Assembly (NCBI RefSeq): GCF_019311235.1
Contig: NZ_JAHWDF010000015.1
Coordinates: 1 to 64,000 of the forward strand
DNA length: 64,000 bases
Source of the DNA: Mesonia aestuariivivens
GTDB taxonomy: Bacteria > Bacteroidota > Bacteroidia > Flavobacteriales > Flavobacteriaceae
Direction: 5' to 3'
Notes under the pieces: generated by a model
The model's input: the letters and a program-made list of their open reading frames with translations, nothing else
Database searches by the model: none
Told to the model about the DNA's origin: nothing
Translations under genes and position numbers: made by a program
Part shown: positions 24,382-34,452 of the stretch, one piece after another
Layout: every line of letters begins with the position of its first letter
How positions within the stretch are numbered: the stretch's first letter is position 1

Positions 24382-25726
24382 GATTTAACTCAACTTTAAT
24401 GGTTTCTACTTCATTTCCTATATCTCCAGCACCCATCATTACTATCACTTCTGCTGAAGATGCTTTTATATTTTCACTTAATTTTTCTCTTGAGACTAGT
24501 GCCTTTTTTTCGTTTAAAATTTTGTCTAATAACATTTGAGAATTTACTCCTTCGATAGGTAGTTCTCTTGCTGGGTAAATATCCATCAAAAGCACCTCGT
24601 CAAACTTAGATAAACTTGCCGCAAAATCGTCTGCAAAATCTTTAGTTCTACTGAATAAATGTGGTTGAAAAACCGCTAATACTTTTTTACCAGCATGCAT
24701 TTCTCGTACTGCTTGATGTACTGCCAAAATCTCTTCTGGATGATGTGCATAATCTTCAATTAAAACTTTCGCTTCGGTTTTTAGGTGATAAGTAAATCTT
24801 CGCTCAACTCCTTTAAAACTTTTTAATGCATTTTTTAGTAATTCACCTTTTACTCCAAACTTTAAAGCCATAGCAAGTGCTGTTGCTGCATTTGTTAAAT
24901 TATGCTTGCCTGGCAAGCTAAATTCTAGGTCTTTAATCGTTTCTTGCGGAGAAACAAAATCGAAACGATAAGAGCCATTCTGCACCTTTACATTTGCAAC
25001 TTTGTAATCGGCTTCTTCTTCTACAGCTATTGAATTTCCTTTTAAGTCTAATCCTTTTTTATAAAAGAAATTAGATTTATCTTCTACCTTTTCAGCAAAG
25101 CTCAAAAAGGTTCTTTTTAATTCTTCTGTTTCTCCATAAATATCTAAATGATCTGCATCCATCGAAGTTATGGCGGCTATTGTTGGGTGAAGGTGTAAAA
25201 ACGAACGATCAAATTCATCTGCTTCTACGACAACAGCTTGGTGCCCATCATTGATAAAATTGGTATGGTAATTTTCACTTATCCCGCCTAAAAAAGCGGT
25301 AAGCTTAACGCCAGATTGTTTCAAAATATGTGCTAAGATGGCAGTAGTAGTAGTTTTACCGTGGGTACCAGCTACTGCGAGTGTAGGAAAATCTTTTGTA
25401 ATCATCCCAAGAACTTCTGCTCTCTTCTTGATCTCAAATTCATTGTTTTTGAAATATTGAAACAATTCATTTTCCTGTGAAACTGCCGGCGTATAAACGA
25501 CCAGCGTATTTTCTTTATTTGTAAAAGAAGTTGGTAAGCTATCTTTGCTAGCTGTAAAACTTACTACAACCCCTTCTTCTGCTAACTTTTTAGTGATTTT
25601 ACTAGGTGTTTTATCATAACCACCTACTTGCTTATTTTGCTGTACAAAATACCGAGCCAAAGCGCTCATACCAATGCCGCCAACGCCAATAAAATAAATA
25701 TTTTGTATGTTTTTAAATAAGCTCAT
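24371..25726 (-). CDS. murC: UDP-N-acetylmuramate--L-alanine ligase
   Basis: A 451-residue cytosolic ligase that adds L-Ala to UDP-MurNAc with ATP. The Rossmann-type N-terminal domain opens with IYFIGVGGIGMSALARYF. The Mur ligase ATP loop is GTHGKTTTTA (about 120-129). The central domain contains DADHLDIYG, and the C-terminal domain has FQPHLFSRTKDFADDFA, a signature of MurC. Length is normal. It lies 51 bp after murG and overlaps ftsQ by 11 bp. Consistent with this cluster, murF, murB and ddl are not nearby. Confidence 0.97.
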   Translation of the reverse strand: MSLFKNIQNIYFIGVGGIGMSALARYFVQQNKQVGGYDKTPSKITKKLAEEGVVVSFTASKDSLPTSFTNKENTLVVYTPAVSQENELFQYFKNNEFEIKKRAEVLGMITKDFPTLAVAGTHGKTTTTAILAHILKQSGVKLTAFLGGISENYHTNFINDGHQAVVVEADEFDRSFLHLHPTIAAITSMDADHLDIYGETEELKRTFLSFAEKVEDKSNFFYKKGLDLKGNSIAVEEEADYKVANVKVQNGSYRFDFVSPQETIKDLEFSLPGKHNLTNAATALAMALKFGVKGELLKNALKSFKGVERRFTYHLKTEAKVLIEDYAHHPEEILAVHQAVREMHAGKKVLAVFQPHLFSRTKDFADDFAASLSKFDEVLLMDIYPARELPIEGVNSQMLLDKILNEKKALVSREKLSENIKASSAEVIVMMGAGDIGNEVETIKVELNRES

Positions 25727-25777
25727 TTTATTCTTTAACTATAATGATGTTATTTTGAATCTAGTTCAGAGTAACTT

Positions 25778-26869
25778 TTATTTTTTAATTAGTTTTTCTA
25801 TTTCATCTACAATATCTTTAGTAGCATTTGGTTTGGCTAAGGTTAAGATATTTGTTGCTAATTTTTGCTGAAGCGTTGCTGAATTTAATAATGCTGAAAA
25901 TTCTTGTTGAAATTTTTCTTCCAATTGTGTTTCTTTCAACATTAATGCCGCATCTTCTTTCACTAGACTTAATGCATTTTTAGCCTGATGATCTTCAGCA
26001 ACATTTGGCGATGGAATAAATAACACTGGTTTTGCTACCATACACAGTTCACTCACCGATCCTGCTCCCGCTCTAGAAATAATTATATCTGCAGCACTAT
26101 ACGCTAAATCCATTCGGTTTAAAAATTCATGCACTTGAATAGTCTTCGATTGATACTTTTTGTACTTCTCGAAATACAGTTTTCCTGTTTGCCAAACGAC
26201 CTGCAAACTGTTTTCTTCAAAATAAGTCAAATTAGCTTCTACCAATTCATTAATGCGCTTAGCTCCTAAACTACCGCCAAGAATTAAAATTGTTTTTTTA
26301 TTGGGTACGAGTTTAAAAAAAGCTTGCGCTTCATTTTCTTTATGAGCAATTTCGATAAGATCTTGTCGAACTGGGTTTCCTGTAAATTTTATCTTTTCTT
26401 TCGGAAAGAAGTTCTCCATTCCTGCATAGGCCACACAAATTTTATTGGCTTGATTGGCCAACCATTTATTGGTGATGCCGGCAAACGAATTTTGCTCTTG
26501 CAATACCGTAGGTATATTTTTTTGATTCGCAACTTTCAATAAAGGTCCGCTCGCAAAACCGCCAGTACCCACAACTACATCGGGCTGAAAGTTTTTGATA
26601 ATTTTTCTAGATTTGCGTAAACTGCTGAATAATTTAAAAGGAAAAGCTAGGTTTTGAAGGGTTAATTTACGTTGAATTCCGCTAATCCATAATCCTTCAA
26701 TTTGATAACCTGCTTGCGGAATTTTTTGCATTTCCATACGGTCTTGTGCTCCCACAAATAAAAATTCAGCATTGGGATGACGTCTTTTTAGCTCATCTGC
26801 AATAGCGACCGCTGGGTAAATATGACCGCCAGTTCCGCCTCCTGATAGTATGAATTTTAATTTTCTCAT
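25778..26869 (-). CDS. murG: UDP-GlcNAc:lipid I N-acetylglucosaminyltransferase
   Basis: A 363-residue peripheral membrane glycosyltransferase (GT28) making lipid II from lipid I on the inner face of the cytoplasmic membrane. The N-terminal G loop is [25 protein letters not shown], and the donor-site motifs are [13 protein letters not shown] and the C-terminal [29 protein letters not shown] with EDHQAKNA. Length is as expected. It overlaps the ftsW end by 4 bp (ATGA), a coupling arrangement. Confidence 0.97.
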   Translation of the reverse strand: MRKLKFILSGGGTGGHIYPAVAIADELKRRHPNAEFLFVGAQDRMEMQKIPQAGYQIEGLWISGIQRKLTLQNLAFPFKLFSSLRKSRKIIKNFQPDVVVGTGGFASGPLLKVANQKNIPTVLQEQNSFAGITNKWLANQANKICVAYAGMENFFPKEKIKFTGNPVRQDLIEIAHKENEAQAFFKLVPNKKTILILGGSLGAKRINELVEANLTYFEENSLQVVWQTGKLYFEKYKKYQSKTIQVHEFLNRMDLAYSAADIIISRAGAGSVSELCMVAKPVLFIPSPNVAEDHQAKNALSLVKEDAALMLKETQLEEKFQQEFSALLNSATLQQKLATNILTLAKPNATKDIVDEIEKLIKK

Positions 26870-28104
26870 ATGGCTTCACTCAAAATTTCTAACGGATTAT
26901 CGTTATTATCTTCAATTGAATTATTTTCTTCTTCTTGTTTTTTAATTTCTTCTCGTTTTGCAGCTACACTTTGTACAATACCAAGGGCTAAACACGTCAT
27001 CCAAATAGAGGACCCACCGCTACTAATAAGCGGAAGTGTTTGTCCTGTTACCGGAAACAATTCTACGGCTACTGCCATATTAATTAAGGCTTGAACAATA
27101 ATTGGTAAACCCACAGCAATGACTACTAGCTTTCCAAACACAGTGGGGGCTTTAGTTGAAATAATCACTAACCTAAACAAAATAAATAGGTAAGCTAACA
27201 TTACTCCAAAAGCGCCTATAAGTCCCATTTCTTCTACAATAATTGCATAAATAAAATCTGAAGAAGACTGAGGTAGAAAATTACGCTGAATACTTTTCCC
27301 TATTCCTTCTCCTGCTATGCCGCCTCTTGCTATGGCTATTTTTGCTCTTTCAATCTGATAATCTGCTTCTGTATCTTCTCCACTTACAAAATTTTCTACC
27401 CTGCTAATCCAAGTATCTACTCGGTTAGGAAAAACTCCTGGAAAAGCTTTTGCAGACAGCACAAATAATGACAAGATTAAAATTCCGGAACCTAAAATAA
27501 TTCCGATATATTTTAAAGGATAGCCGCCTAAAAAAACCAAAGCAATCACCATTAAAAAAAGAATAGCCGTAGTAGAAAAATTAGCTGGCAAAATTAACAT
27601 TAAAATTGCACCTACCGGCAACCAAAGTGGCAAAATTGTTTCTTTAAACTGAAGTTCTTTGTTTTGAATTTTTGATAAATACCTTGCTACATAAATCATT
27701 AAAATAACAGAAGCCAAGGTTGATGTTTGAAAGGTTTTATTGATAATAGGAATAGTAATCCATCTACTAGCGTTTGCCCCTCCAATAGTGGTTCCTTGAG
27801 CCAAGGTATATACTAATAAGCCCACTACTACAGGAATCATTAAAATAGACAAACCTTTAAAGTAGTGGTAAGGAATACGATGTACAGCATACACAATTAC
27901 AAAACCTAAAAATAAATGTACAAAATGTGTAATTAAGTATTTAAAAGTATCTCCATCACCGTATAAATAGGCCAAATTACTACTGGCACTATATACAGGT
28001 ATAAAAGAGAATATAGCCAAAAGCGCTGCTGCTGCCCAAATAGCTTTATCTCCCTTTAGATAAGAAAATATATGATTTGATGATATGTTATCTTTTAATG
28101 CCAC
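26866..28104 (-). CDS. ftsW: Septal peptidoglycan glycosyltransferase FtsW (SEDS family)
   Basis: A 412-residue polytopic membrane protein polymerising lipid II at the septum together with the class B PBP. About ten hydrophobic segments are visible, starting [26 protein letters not shown] motifs include [10 protein letters not shown], the periplasmic loop region [39 protein letters not shown] and the late [18 protein letters not shown]. The acidic residue in the [15 protein letters not shown] region and the QRNFLP segment are typical of the family. It lies 7 bp after murD. FtsW rather than RodA is preferred from the cluster position. Confidence 0.95.
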   Translation of the reverse strand: MALKDNISSNHIFSYLKGDKAIWAAAALLAIFSFIPVYSASSNLAYLYGDGDTFKYLITHFVHLFLGFVIVYAVHRIPYHYFKGLSILMIPVVVGLLVYTLAQGTTIGGANASRWITIPIINKTFQTSTLASVILMIYVARYLSKIQNKELQFKETILPLWLPVGAILMLILPANFSTTAILFLMVIALVFLGGYPLKYIGIILGSGILILSLFVLSAKAFPGVFPNRVDTWISRVENFVSGEDTEADYQIERAKIAIARGGIAGEGIGKSIQRNFLPQSSSDFIYAIIVEEMGLIGAFGVMLAYLFILFRLVIISTKAPTVFGKLVVIAVGLPIIVQALINMAVAVELFPVTGQTLPLISSGGSSIWMTCLALGIVQSVAAKREEIKKQEEENNSIEDNNDNPLEILSEAI

Positions 28105-28111
28105 TAATGAT

Positions 28112-29446
28112 CTATAAGTCTCTTACATTATTTTTAAATTGTCTCCCGCGGTCTTCATAATTTTCGAATAAATCAAAACTGGCGCAAGCTGGAGAAAGTA
28201 AAACCGTATCTCCTGATTTTCCTAATTGATAAGCTAATTGAACCGCTTCTTTCATTGATTGTGTTTCTACAAAATTTTCTACACAATTACCAAAAACCTC
28301 TTTAATACGAGCATTATCTACACCCAAACAAATCACAGCTTTTACTTTTTCATTTACTAAAGGCAATAATTCTTCATATTTATTACCTTTATCTACTCCA
28401 CCTACGATCCAAATTGTTTCAGCGGAAACACTCTCTAAGGCATAATACGTTGCGTTAATATTAGTCGCTTTAGAATCATTAATATACTGTACATTATTAA
28501 TTTTCAATACTCTCTCTAAGCGATGCTCTACTCCTTGAAAACTTCCCATACTCTCGCGTATGATTTGTTTTTTTATTTTTAAAAGCTGCGCTACGGTAGA
28601 AGCTGCCATTGCATTTTTAGTATTATGCTCTCCCTTCAATGCTAAATCTTCTCTTGCCATAATAAACTCATTATCTACTATTCTTACTACAATATTTTGC
28701 TCATCTGCATACGCTCCTTCTTTTACTTTCTTTTGGAAAGTTAACGGCAGTTTTTTTGCTTTTACATCAAATTTCTCTATCCATTCTGCGATGGTTGGAT
28801 TATCTGCATCATAGATAAAATAATCATTTTCTGTTTGATTCTTTATAATTCTAAATTTAGAAGCAATATAATTTTCATATTTATAATTATACCGATCTAA
28901 ATGATCTGGTGTGATATTGGTTAAAACCGCTATATGAGGTTTAAAATCTTCTATCCCATCTAACTGAAAACTACTAAGTTCTAACACATAAAAATCGGCT
29001 TGGTTTTTCAAAACCGCTTTTGCAAAACTATCTCCTATATTTCCAGCTAAGGCTACATTTACTCCCGCATTCTCCAACACATAATCTACCCACGTTGCGG
29101 TGGTAGTTTTACCATTGCTACCAGTAATACCAATTAGATTAGCTTTGGTAAATGCCGAAGCAAATTCAATTTCAGAAATTACTGGAATTTCCTTTTGAAA
29201 AAGCTTTTGTACTATTTCTACTTTTTCAGGAATACCAGGACTTTTCATCACCACATTCGCATTTAAAATAAGGGCTTCTGTATGCTTTTCTTCTTCCCAA
29301 TCTATGTCATTACTTACGAGAACTTCTTTATATTTCTGGGCAATTTTGCCTTTATCTGAAACAAAAACTTCATAGCCTTTTGCCTTACCTAATAATGCGG
29401 TTCCTACCCCACTTTCTCCACCACCAAGCACTACTAATCTTTTCAA
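28112..29446 (-). CDS. murD: UDP-N-acetylmuramoyl-L-alanine--D-glutamate ligase
   Basis: A 444-residue cytosolic ligase adding D-Glu to UDP-MurNAc-L-Ala. Domain 1 starts LVVLGGGESGVGTALLG. The ATP loop is GSNGKTTTATW (109-119), the central domain contains ITPDHLDRYNYKYENYIASKFRI, and domain 3 begins INDSKATNINATYYALES, a classic MurD block, with WIVGGVDKGNKYEELLP after it. Length is normal. It starts 1 bp downstream of the mraY stop codon, so tight coupling is likely. Confidence 0.97.
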   Translation of the reverse strand: MKRLVVLGGGESGVGTALLGKAKGYEVFVSDKGKIAQKYKEVLVSNDIDWEEEKHTEALILNANVVMKSPGIPEKVEIVQKLFQKEIPVISEIEFASAFTKANLIGITGSNGKTTTATWVDYVLENAGVNVALAGNIGDSFAKAVLKNQADFYVLELSSFQLDGIEDFKPHIAVLTNITPDHLDRYNYKYENYIASKFRIIKNQTENDYFIYDADNPTIAEWIEKFDVKAKKLPLTFQKKVKEGAYADEQNIVVRIVDNEFIMAREDLALKGEHNTKNAMAASTVAQLLKIKKQIIRESMGSFQGVEHRLERVLKINNVQYINDSKATNINATYYALESVSAETIWIVGGVDKGNKYEELLPLVNEKVKAVICLGVDNARIKEVFGNCVENFVETQSMKEAVQLAYQLGKSGDTVLLSPACASFDLFENYEDRGRQFKNNVRDL

Positions 29447-29447
29447 T

Positions 29448-30677
29448 TTATCTTAATTTTAAAGTTATAATGGTAAGCACTGCTAGAAAAATCCCTACAA
29501 CCCAAAATCTCACTACAATTTTACTTTCGTGATGACCTTTTTTCTGATAATGATGATGCAAGGGAGACATAAGAAATACACGTCTTCCTACACCAAATCG
29601 CTTTCTTGTATATTTAAACCAACCTACTTGCAGCACTACTGATAAATTTTCAATTAAAAAAATTCCGCAGAGAATAGGGATTAGCAATTCTTTTCTAGTT
29701 GCTATCGCCAATACTGCTATAATACCACCAATCGTTAAACTACCCGTATCACCCATAAACACTTGCGCTGGATACGTATTATACCATAGAAAACCTACCA
29801 AGGCTCCCGCAAAAGCAGCGATATAAACCGTCATTTCTCCTGAATGCGGAATATTCATGACGTTTAAATAATCTGAAAAAATAATATTTCCAGAAACCCA
29901 CGCAAAAAGCCCTAAAGTAAGAACGATGATGGCTGAAGATCCTGCCGCTAAACCATCTATCCCATCGGTTAGATTGGCACCATTAGAAACAGCGGTGACA
30001 ATAAAAATAACGATAGGAATAAAAATGATCCACGCATATTTTGCATAGTCTGGATCTATCCAAGTAATTAAACTAGAATAGTCAAACTCATTGTTTTTAA
30101 CAAAAGGAATGGTGGTTTTAGTCGATTTTTTTTCGGTTTCAAAGTTATTCGTCTTCGCATCTGTAATTTCTTCTTTAACCACATCTGTTTTCACCTGCTC
30201 TTTTATAGTAATGTCTTGATGAAAATACATAGTTGCTCCTACGATAATCCCTAAGCCTACCTGACCAATTATTTTAAACTTTCCTTGTAAACCTTCTTTA
30301 TTTTTTTTGAATATTTTAATGTAATCATCAATAAACCCGATAACCCCCATCCACAAAGTGGTCACAATTAGCAACCAAACGTAAACATTGTCTAACTTCG
30401 CAAAAAGCAATACTGGAATTAGCGTTGCCATGATGATAATTAGCCCACCCATGGTTGGTGTACCCGCTTTCTCTGACTGACCTCGAAGGCCTAAATCACG
30501 AACACTCTCACCAACTTGTTTTTTTAATAAGTAGCCAATAATTCTTTTCCCAAAGATGGTAGAGATTAATAGAGAAATAATAATCGCTAAGGCTGCACGA
30601 AATGAGATAAACTCAAATATCTGCGCTCCAGGCAAATTATATTGATCTTCTAAAAATTGAAACAGGTAGTATAACAT
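29448..30677 (-). CDS. mraY: Phospho-N-acetylmuramoyl-pentapeptide-transferase
   Basis: A 409-residue polytopic membrane enzyme that forms lipid I from UDP-MurNAc-pentapeptide and undecaprenyl phosphate. About ten membrane segments are present. Signature motifs: [13 protein letters not shown], the Asp-rich [34 protein letters not shown], and the C-terminal [17 protein letters not shown]. Between the membrane segments near residue 155 and 205 there is a hydrophilic insert of about 45 residues rich in Lys, Thr and Glu ([16 protein letters not shown]). E. coli MraY has 360 residues, and much of the difference is this insert. Confidence 0.97.
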   Translation of the reverse strand: MLYYLFQFLEDQYNLPGAQIFEFISFRAALAIIISLLISTIFGKRIIGYLLKKQVGESVRDLGLRGQSEKAGTPTMGGLIIIMATLIPVLLFAKLDNVYVWLLIVTTLWMGVIGFIDDYIKIFKKNKEGLQGKFKIIGQVGLGIIVGATMYFHQDITIKEQVKTDVVKEEITDAKTNNFETEKKSTKTTIPFVKNNEFDYSSLITWIDPDYAKYAWIIFIPIVIFIVTAVSNGANLTDGIDGLAAGSSAIIVLTLGLFAWVSGNIIFSDYLNVMNIPHSGEMTVYIAAFAGALVGFLWYNTYPAQVFMGDTGSLTIGGIIAVLAIATRKELLIPILCGIFLIENLSVVLQVGWFKYTRKRFGVGRRVFLMSPLHHHYQKKGHHESKIVVRFWVVGIFLAVLTIITLKLR

Positions 30678-30697
30678 GTTCTAGTTTTTCCTTTTTA

Positions 30698-32161
30698 TTA
30701 CTTCTCTAATTGTGCTAAGAATTCTTTTACGATTTTCATATCATCAAAATCTGAGCGCACTCCATTTACTTCTTGATAAGTTTCATGCCCTTTTCCCGCA
30801 ATTAAAATAATATCGTTAGGTGCAGCCATTACACAGGCCGTTTTAATAGCTTGCCTTCTACTGGTAACAGCAATTACTTTTTTTGTGTTTTGAGGTTCTA
30901 CTCCAGCTACTACCTCTTCGATAATTTCATCAGGGTCTTCTGTTCTAGGGTTATCGCTAGTCAAGATTACTTTTGTACTTAATTCTGAAGCGATATGCCC
31001 CATTTTTGGTCGTTTGGTTTTATCACGATCACCACCGCAACCCACTACCGTAATCAATTCTTCATTTTTAGTACGAATAGCATTTATAGTTTCTAATACA
31101 TTTTTTAGCGCATCAGGGGTATGAGCGTAATCTACAATTGCCGCAATTTTATGATCTGAAATAAAATACTGAAACCTACCACTTACTGCTGTTAAACTAC
31201 TCATTAGCTTTAAATTTTCTAATTCATTTAAACCTAATAAATCTGCCGTACCGAAAATGGCCGCTAGATTATAAGCATTAAAATTACCTACCAGTTTACT
31301 CCAAATTTCATTTCCGTTTAACTTCAACAATAAACCTCCAAAACTATTTTCTAGAATTTGAGCTTTATAATCTGTCATTGTTTTTAAACCGTAGGTATAT
31401 GTTTTAGCTTTTGTATTTTGAAGCATTATCGCTCCATTTTTATCGTCTGCATTGGTTAATGCAAAGGCTTCTTTCGGCAATTCATCAAAAAATCGCTTTT
31501 TCACATCTCTATATGCTGCAAAACTGTGGTGATAATCTAAATGATCATGCGACAGATTTGTGAATATTCCTCCTACAAAAGTTAATCCGCTAGTACGGTG
31601 CTGATCAATTCCGTGAGAACTTACTTCCATAAAGCAAAATTCTACTCCAGCATGATTCATTTCTGCCAAATATTTATTTATAGAAATAGAGTCTGGTGTT
31701 GTTAACTTTGTAGCATATTCTTTTTCACCCACTTTTATAGCTACCGTTGAAATTAAGCCAACTTTAAAACCCGCTTTAGAAAATAACTGATACAGTAATG
31801 TTGATATCGTGGTTTTACCATTAGTACCGGTTACCCCTACTAATTTTAAATTCTCTGAAGGGTTTCCGTAATAGTTACTCGCCATTAAGGCTAATGCTTT
31901 TTTAGAATTTTTTACTTGAACATACGTAATTCCGCTAATTTGTGTTGCTGGTATTTGCTCACAAACAATAGCTAAAGCTCCTTGATTTTGAGCTTGTTCA
32001 ATATATTGGTGCCCATCAGATAAAGCTCCACGAATGGCTACAAAAACATCATTAAGCGCCACTTTTCTCGAATCAAAATTTAAGTTAGTGATTGCCATAC
32101 TGGTATCACCTATTACTTTTTCAATAGAAACTTTATAGAGTATGTCTTTTAACTGTATCAA
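30698..32161 (-). CDS. murE: UDP-MurNAc-L-alanyl-D-glutamate--meso-DAP ligase
   Basis: A 487-residue cytosolic Mur ligase adding the third residue of the stem peptide. The ATP loop is TGTNGKTTIS (111-120), the central motif is FTNLSHDHLDYHHSF, and the C-terminal domain carries DNPRTEDPDEI (DNPR at 403-406), the motif associated with meso-diaminopimelate specificity. This predicts meso-DAP in the peptidoglycan. It overlaps the upstream penicillin-binding protein gene by 4 bp. Confidence 0.96.
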   Translation of the reverse strand: MIQLKDILYKVSIEKVIGDTSMAITNLNFDSRKVALNDVFVAIRGALSDGHQYIEQAQNQGALAIVCEQIPATQISGITYVQVKNSKKALALMASNYYGNPSENLKLVGVTGTNGKTTISTLLYQLFSKAGFKVGLISTVAIKVGEKEYATKLTTPDSISINKYLAEMNHAGVEFCFMEVSSHGIDQHRTSGLTFVGGIFTNLSHDHLDYHHSFAAYRDVKKRFFDELPKEAFALTNADDKNGAIMLQNTKAKTYTYGLKTMTDYKAQILENSFGGLLLKLNGNEIWSKLVGNFNAYNLAAIFGTADLLGLNELENLKLMSSLTAVSGRFQYFISDHKIAAIVDYAHTPDALKNVLETINAIRTKNEELITVVGCGGDRDKTKRPKMGHIASELSTKVILTSDNPRTEDPDEIIEEVVAGVEPQNTKKVIAVTSRRQAIKTACVMAAPNDIILIAGKGHETYQEVNGVRSDFDDMKIVKEFLAQLEK

Positions 32162-34125
32162 ATTGAAGAAATTAAAATTTGCTGATTTGGTTTTACTTTT
32201 TGTCCTTTTTCGATGGATTGCTTTTTAATATTCCCTAAACCGTTTAGTTTTACTTTTAAGCCTAAGTTTTCAAGAATAGCAACTGCATCCATAGCCGGAA
32301 GGCCTTTAACATCTGGAACGATGGTTTTATATTTTTGGGCTACTGCGAAGTATTTTTCAAAATCTTTATTCACCTTTTTGTTAGTAGATTCTAGTTCTTC
32401 AATTTCATCTACATTAGGGGTGTCTATATAAATTTTTTGAGCGATAGTTTTGAACACAGGTCCAGCTACAATATTTCCGTAATAACCGATACTTCTATCG
32501 GGTTTACTAATCACTACAATGCAAGAATATTTAGGGTGATCTGCTGGAAAATAACCTGCAAAAGAAGCAATATATTCTGAACCACTTTTACCAGCCCCAT
32601 AACCTGTTAAACAAGTACCGGTTTTTCCTGCCATCGAAAAACTTTCTGTATAAATATTAGCAGCTGTTCCTCGCTTTACGGTTTTCTTCATCATTTCACG
32701 AACCTTACTCGCTGTTTCTTTAGAGCATACCGAGTTTTGAACCACGGGCTGACTATAATCGTAAACAATACGATCTCTACTTCTCACCTCTTTGATTAGC
32801 CTAGGCTTAATCATAATTCCGTCATTAGCAATCGCATTATAAAACGCTAATGTTTGTAATGGTGTAATGGAAACTCCATACCCAAAAGACATCCAAGGCA
32901 AGGTAGTGCCATACCAATTACTATCGTCTGGATGCGGTATTTTAGGGGTTCCTTCACCTTTTATTTCTAATCCTATTTTCTTATTAAGCCCCATATAATC
33001 TAACCGATTCACGAAAGCTTCAGGGTCGTTTTTATAGCTTTCATAAATAAACTTTGAAAAAGCTGTATTAGAAGAAACTTCAAAAGCTCTTGCTACTGAA
33101 ATTTTACCATACCCCCCACGATGAGAATCACGTACCACGCGATCGTAATATTTAATAGTCCCGTCTTCTGTATCTACAACATCTGCAGTATCTATCACTT
33201 TATCTTCTAACGCCGCCACCATAGACATGAGCTTAAATGTACTACCTGGCTCGTGAGATTCCCAAATTGCATAATTTCTCTTCTCGTAATATTTTCCCTC
33301 ATCGGTGCGCCCTAAATTTGCCATGGCTTTAATTTCACCGGTTTGGGTCTCCATCACCACCACAGTACCATGATCTGCCTGAAAGCGCTCTAACTGAGAA
33401 AGCAATGCATGGTGTGCTATGTCTTGAATATTAATATCTATAGTTGAAACGACATCTAAACCATCTTCTGGCTCTCGCTCATTTTCATCACTAATTGGCT
33501 TCCATTGTCCCTGAGCTATTTTTTGTTTTAGACGATGCCCATCTTTTCCTTTTAAATATTCATCATAAGCTCCTTCTAAACCAGCTTGCCCATGCCCCAC
33601 TGTTCGTTCTCCTATCTTACCAAGCGGGCGTTCTCTTACCGTGCGTTGTTCTGAAATAAAACCACCTTTATAAGCCCCTAAACGAAACATTGGAAACGAT
33701 TTAATTTTCACATATTGAGAATACCCCAACCCCCTAGCCACTAAAAAATACCTATTTTTATTAGCACGGGCTCTTCTTAAGACATTTATGTAATAAGACT
33801 GAGGTCTACCTAGCATTCCTGAAAGCTCTTTTGCCAATGGCTTTAAGTACAAATCAAAATTTTCTTGAGAAACAGTTAAGGCATCAAAACGAATATCATA
33901 CTCAGGTACTGAAGTAGCTAACAAGTTTCTATCTGTATCATAAAGATTACCCCTATTAGCAGGAATAGTGAAATTTTTAAAAACACGCTTATCCGAAAGC
34001 TCTTTATACTTTTCGCCTTCAGAAATTTGAATATTCACCAATTTAAAAACAATCAAAATTGCAAACAACAGTATTCCCCCAGCAATGAGGTAAAGTCTAT
34101 ACAATATGTTTTTTTCTGATCCCAA
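32158..34125 (-). CDS. ftsI: Class B penicillin-binding protein with PASTA domain (FtsI/PBP3 type)
   Basis: A 655-residue septal transpeptidase. One N-terminal membrane helix (about 9-28) precedes the dimerisation domain (NRGNLYDTDRNLLA). The transpeptidase domain keeps all three motifs: STFK (Ser295, Lys298), SSN (351-353) and KTG (501-503). A single C-terminal PASTA domain (about 590-655) follows (VPDVKGLPAMDAVAILENLG). The start must be TTG ending at 34125: the frame upstream runs through one Phe codon straight into the stop codon of ftsL, and no ATG is near. PASTA on FtsI is usual in Bacteroidota. Confidence 0.94.
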   Translation of the reverse strand: MGSEKNILYRLYLIAGGILLFAILIVFKLVNIQISEGEKYKELSDKRVFKNFTIPANRGNLYDTDRNLLATSVPEYDIRFDALTVSQENFDLYLKPLAKELSGMLGRPQSYYINVLRRARANKNRYFLVARGLGYSQYVKIKSFPMFRLGAYKGGFISEQRTVRERPLGKIGERTVGHGQAGLEGAYDEYLKGKDGHRLKQKIAQGQWKPISDENEREPEDGLDVVSTIDINIQDIAHHALLSQLERFQADHGTVVVMETQTGEIKAMANLGRTDEGKYYEKRNYAIWESHEPGSTFKLMSMVAALEDKVIDTADVVDTEDGTIKYYDRVVRDSHRGGYGKISVARAFEVSSNTAFSKFIYESYKNDPEAFVNRLDYMGLNKKIGLEIKGEGTPKIPHPDDSNWYGTTLPWMSFGYGVSITPLQTLAFYNAIANDGIMIKPRLIKEVRSRDRIVYDYSQPVVQNSVCSKETASKVREMMKKTVKRGTAANIYTESFSMAGKTGTCLTGYGAGKSGSEYIASFAGYFPADHPKYSCIVVISKPDRSIGYYGNIVAGPVFKTIAQKIYIDTPNVDEIEELESTNKKVNKDFEKYFAVAQKYKTIVPDVKGLPAMDAVAILENLGLKVKLNGLGNIKKQSIEKGQKVKPNQQILISSI

Positions 34126-34128
34126 AAA

Positions 34129-34446
34129 CTACTTCTGTTTTAAAATAACTATTTTTTGAGGAGGAGTTTTAGAAAGCCCCAACCCAGTACCATCTAATTG
34201 TTTTAAGATGGTAGACTCCATTTTAAGACGCATTAAATTTTTTTCTAAATCCACATGCTCACTTCTTAACTCTCTAACTTCTTTATTAATTTTAGCGATT
34301 TGATGTACTTTTCTTTCGGCGCTATGCGAACAAGCAATCATAACAATAGCTAATGCGGTACAAAAAAGAATAAAACTCCAGTTTTTTAGCGCATCATCAC
34401 TGATCAAAAATTTACCTTTAAAAATATCGTAAACTCCTTTTTTCAT
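34129..34446 (-). CDS. ftsL: FtsL-like cell division protein
   Basis: A 105-residue bitopic membrane protein. A cytosolic N-terminus (KKGVYDIFKGKFLISDDALKNW) is followed by one membrane helix (about 25-43, FILFCTALAIVMIACSHS) and a periplasmic coiled coil (HQIAKINKEVRELRSEHVDLEKNLMRLKME). This shape and its position between rsmH and the septal PBP identify it as the FtsL component, which bridges FtsQ/FtsB and FtsW/FtsI. Sequence similarity to proteobacterial FtsL is weak. Its stop codon is in the same reading frame as the PBP start, two codons away. Confidence 0.85.
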   Translation of the reverse strand: MKKGVYDIFKGKFLISDDALKNWSFILFCTALAIVMIACSHSAERKVHQIAKINKEVRELRSEHVDLEKNLMRLKMESTILKQLDGTGLGLSKTPPQKIVILKQK

Positions 34447-34452
34447 TGCTCG

